A stretch of DNA of 6,566 nucleotides. Origin: Sulfuricella sp. (GTDB lineage: Bacteria > Pseudomonadota > Gammaproteobacteria > Burkholderiales > Sulfuricellaceae). Position 1 is the first letter of the stretch, and every line of letters begins with the position of its first letter. A program made the translations under genes and the position numbers. Positions 5,616 through 6,566 of this stretch are shown here, in pieces. The notes below the pieces were generated by a model, which was given only the letters and a program-made list of their open reading frames with translations, ran no database searches and had not been told where the DNA came from. The stretch is taken from assembly GCA_030696235.1 (NCBI GenBank), contig JAUYSN010000032.1, positions 1-6,566 of the forward strand, written 5' to 3'.

Positions 5616-6566
5616 TGGCCATCGCCAAACGCACTTTCGATGCACTTATCATCGGCGGCGGCGGGGCGGGCCTGCGCGCCGCGTTGCAACTGTCCCACGC
5701 CAATTTGAAGGTGGCGGTGGTGTCCAAGGTATTCCCGACCCGCTCCCATACCGTTTCAGCCCAGGGCGGCATTGCCGCGTCCCTGGGCAACGTCAGCGAG
5801 GACAACTGGCACTGGCACATGTACGACACGGTGAAAGGCTCGGATTACCTGGGTGACCAGGATGCCATCGAATTCATGTGCCGGCAGGCCAACGAGGCGG
5901 TGATAGAGCTGGAGCACTTCGGCATGCCGTTCGACCGCCTGCCCAATGGCAAGATCTACCAGCGTCCGTTCGGCGGAATGACGCAGAATTACGGCGGAGC
6001 ACCGGTGATGCGCACCTGTGCCGCTGCCGACCGCACCGGCCACGCCATGCTGCATACCTTGTACCAGCGCAACATCGCTGCCAAGACCCATTTTTTCGAG
6101 GAATATTTCGCGGTCGATCTGGTGACTGATGGTCACGGCTATGCCCTGGGTGCGGTGGCGCTCGAGATTGAATCAGGCGAGCCGATCTTTATCGAGGCGC
6201 GCGCCACGCTGCTGGCAACAGGGGGCGCCGGGCGCATTTTCAGCGCCACCACCAATGCCCTGATCAATACCGGCGACGGCCTCGGCATGGCGCTGCGCGC
6301 CGGCATTCCGCTCGAGGACATGGAGTTCTGGCAGTTCCACCCGACCGGCATTGCCGGGGCCGGCGTGCTGGTGACGGAAGGGGCGCGCGGCGAGGGCGGC
6401 TATCTGGTCAACAAGAACGGCGAGCGTTTCATGGAGCGCTACGCGCCCAACGCCAAGGACCTCGCCTCGCGCGATGTCGTCAGCCGTTCCATGACCATCG
6501 AGATCCGCGAGGGCCGTGGCGTCGGCGAGCACGGCGACCACATCCACCTCAACCTGCAGCACCTCG
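5615..6566 (+). CDS. sdhA: Succinate dehydrogenase flavoprotein subunit SdhA, N-terminal part (cut by window edge)
   Basis: SdhA is the catalytic subunit of complex II, on the cytoplasmic face of the inner membrane; it oxidises succinate to fumarate using covalently bound FAD. The first 317 residues are present and the frame is open to the right edge (family length is near 590). Visible are the FAD-binding motif GGGGAG (14-19), [10 protein letters not shown] with the flavin-attachment His45, TGGAGR (202-207), FHPTGI with active-site His242, TEGARGEGG (254-262), and Arg286 in ASRDVV, the proton-delivery arginine. All have the same numbers as E. coli SdhA when counted from the GTG at 5615. The GTG shares its G with the sdhD TAG stop, so the genes overlap by 1 nt. 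An upstream in-frame ATG at 5600 is a weaker alternative. The covalent-flavin histidine and the sdhCD neighbours favour SdhA over the related FrdA. sdhB should follow. Confidence 0.97.
   Translation, partial: MAIAKRTFDALIIGGGGAGLRAALQLSHANLKVAVVSKVFPTRSHTVSAQGGIAASLGNVSEDNWHWHMYDTVKGSDYLGDQDAIEFMCRQANEAVIELEHFGMPFDRLPNGKIYQRPFGGMTQNYGGAPVMRTCAAADRTGHAMLHTLYQRNIAAKTHFFEEYFAVDLVTDGHGYALGAVALEIESGEPIFIEARATLLATGGAGRIFSATTNALINTGDGLGMALRAGIPLEDMEFWQFHPTGIAGAGVLVTEGARGEGGYLVNKNGERFMERYAPNAKDLASRDVVSRSMTIEIREGRGVGEHGDHIHLNLQHL

Overview
The window is an ordinary-looking but tightly organised central-carbon locus of about 6.6 kb, most likely from a betaproteobacterium (Nitrosomonadales/Burkholderiales-like). 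This is an inference from three things: the moderately high-GC coding style, a HutC-type GntR regulator standing next to an sdhCDA cluster (a neighbourhood I know as recurrent in betaproteobacteria), and SDH membrane subunits that align with E. coli SdhC/SdhD. The species cannot be fixed from the sequence alone.

Left half, minus strand: the methylcitrate-cycle genes in transcription order prpB (2-methylisocitrate lyase, 2572-1685), prpC (2-methylcitrate synthase, 1580-429) and prpD (2-methylcitrate dehydratase, 318 to the left edge, first 106 codons only). The two prp junctions are about 105 bp each. Each is largely filled by a copy of the same palindromic repeat family, whose arms are built from GCAAAGG units. 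An AT-rich 170-bp region (2573-2742) separates prpB from a divergent GntR/UTRA regulator. It holds a perfect TTGACA -35 box facing prpB and a perfect 16-bp palindrome that is a good operator candidate.

Right half, plus strand: gntR (2743-3477), then 221 bp of non-coding DNA packed with repeats (a 126-bp concentric palindrome containing a REP-like pair, a GATGGGT/ACCCATC element, and an AGCTG-type short repeat). Next comes a compact operon: a single-domain malic enzyme (3699-4895), sdhC (4897-5271), sdhD (5265-5615) and sdhA (GTG start at 5615, running off the right edge). Spacings are +1, -7 and -1 nt, so translation is probably coupled. sdhB should lie just beyond the window.

Metabolically the genes fit together. 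PrpC, PrpD and PrpB turn propionyl-CoA plus oxaloacetate into succinate plus pyruvate. SDH feeds that succinate to the quinone pool and makes fumarate. Malic enzyme can take the resulting malate to pyruvate. The GntR protein sits between the two halves and is the obvious candidate to co-ordinate them. I found no undescribed enzyme system. The points worth a second look are the repeats, the operator/promoter geometry, and the malic enzyme that ends where MaeB-type relatives continue into a phosphotransacetylase-like domain.
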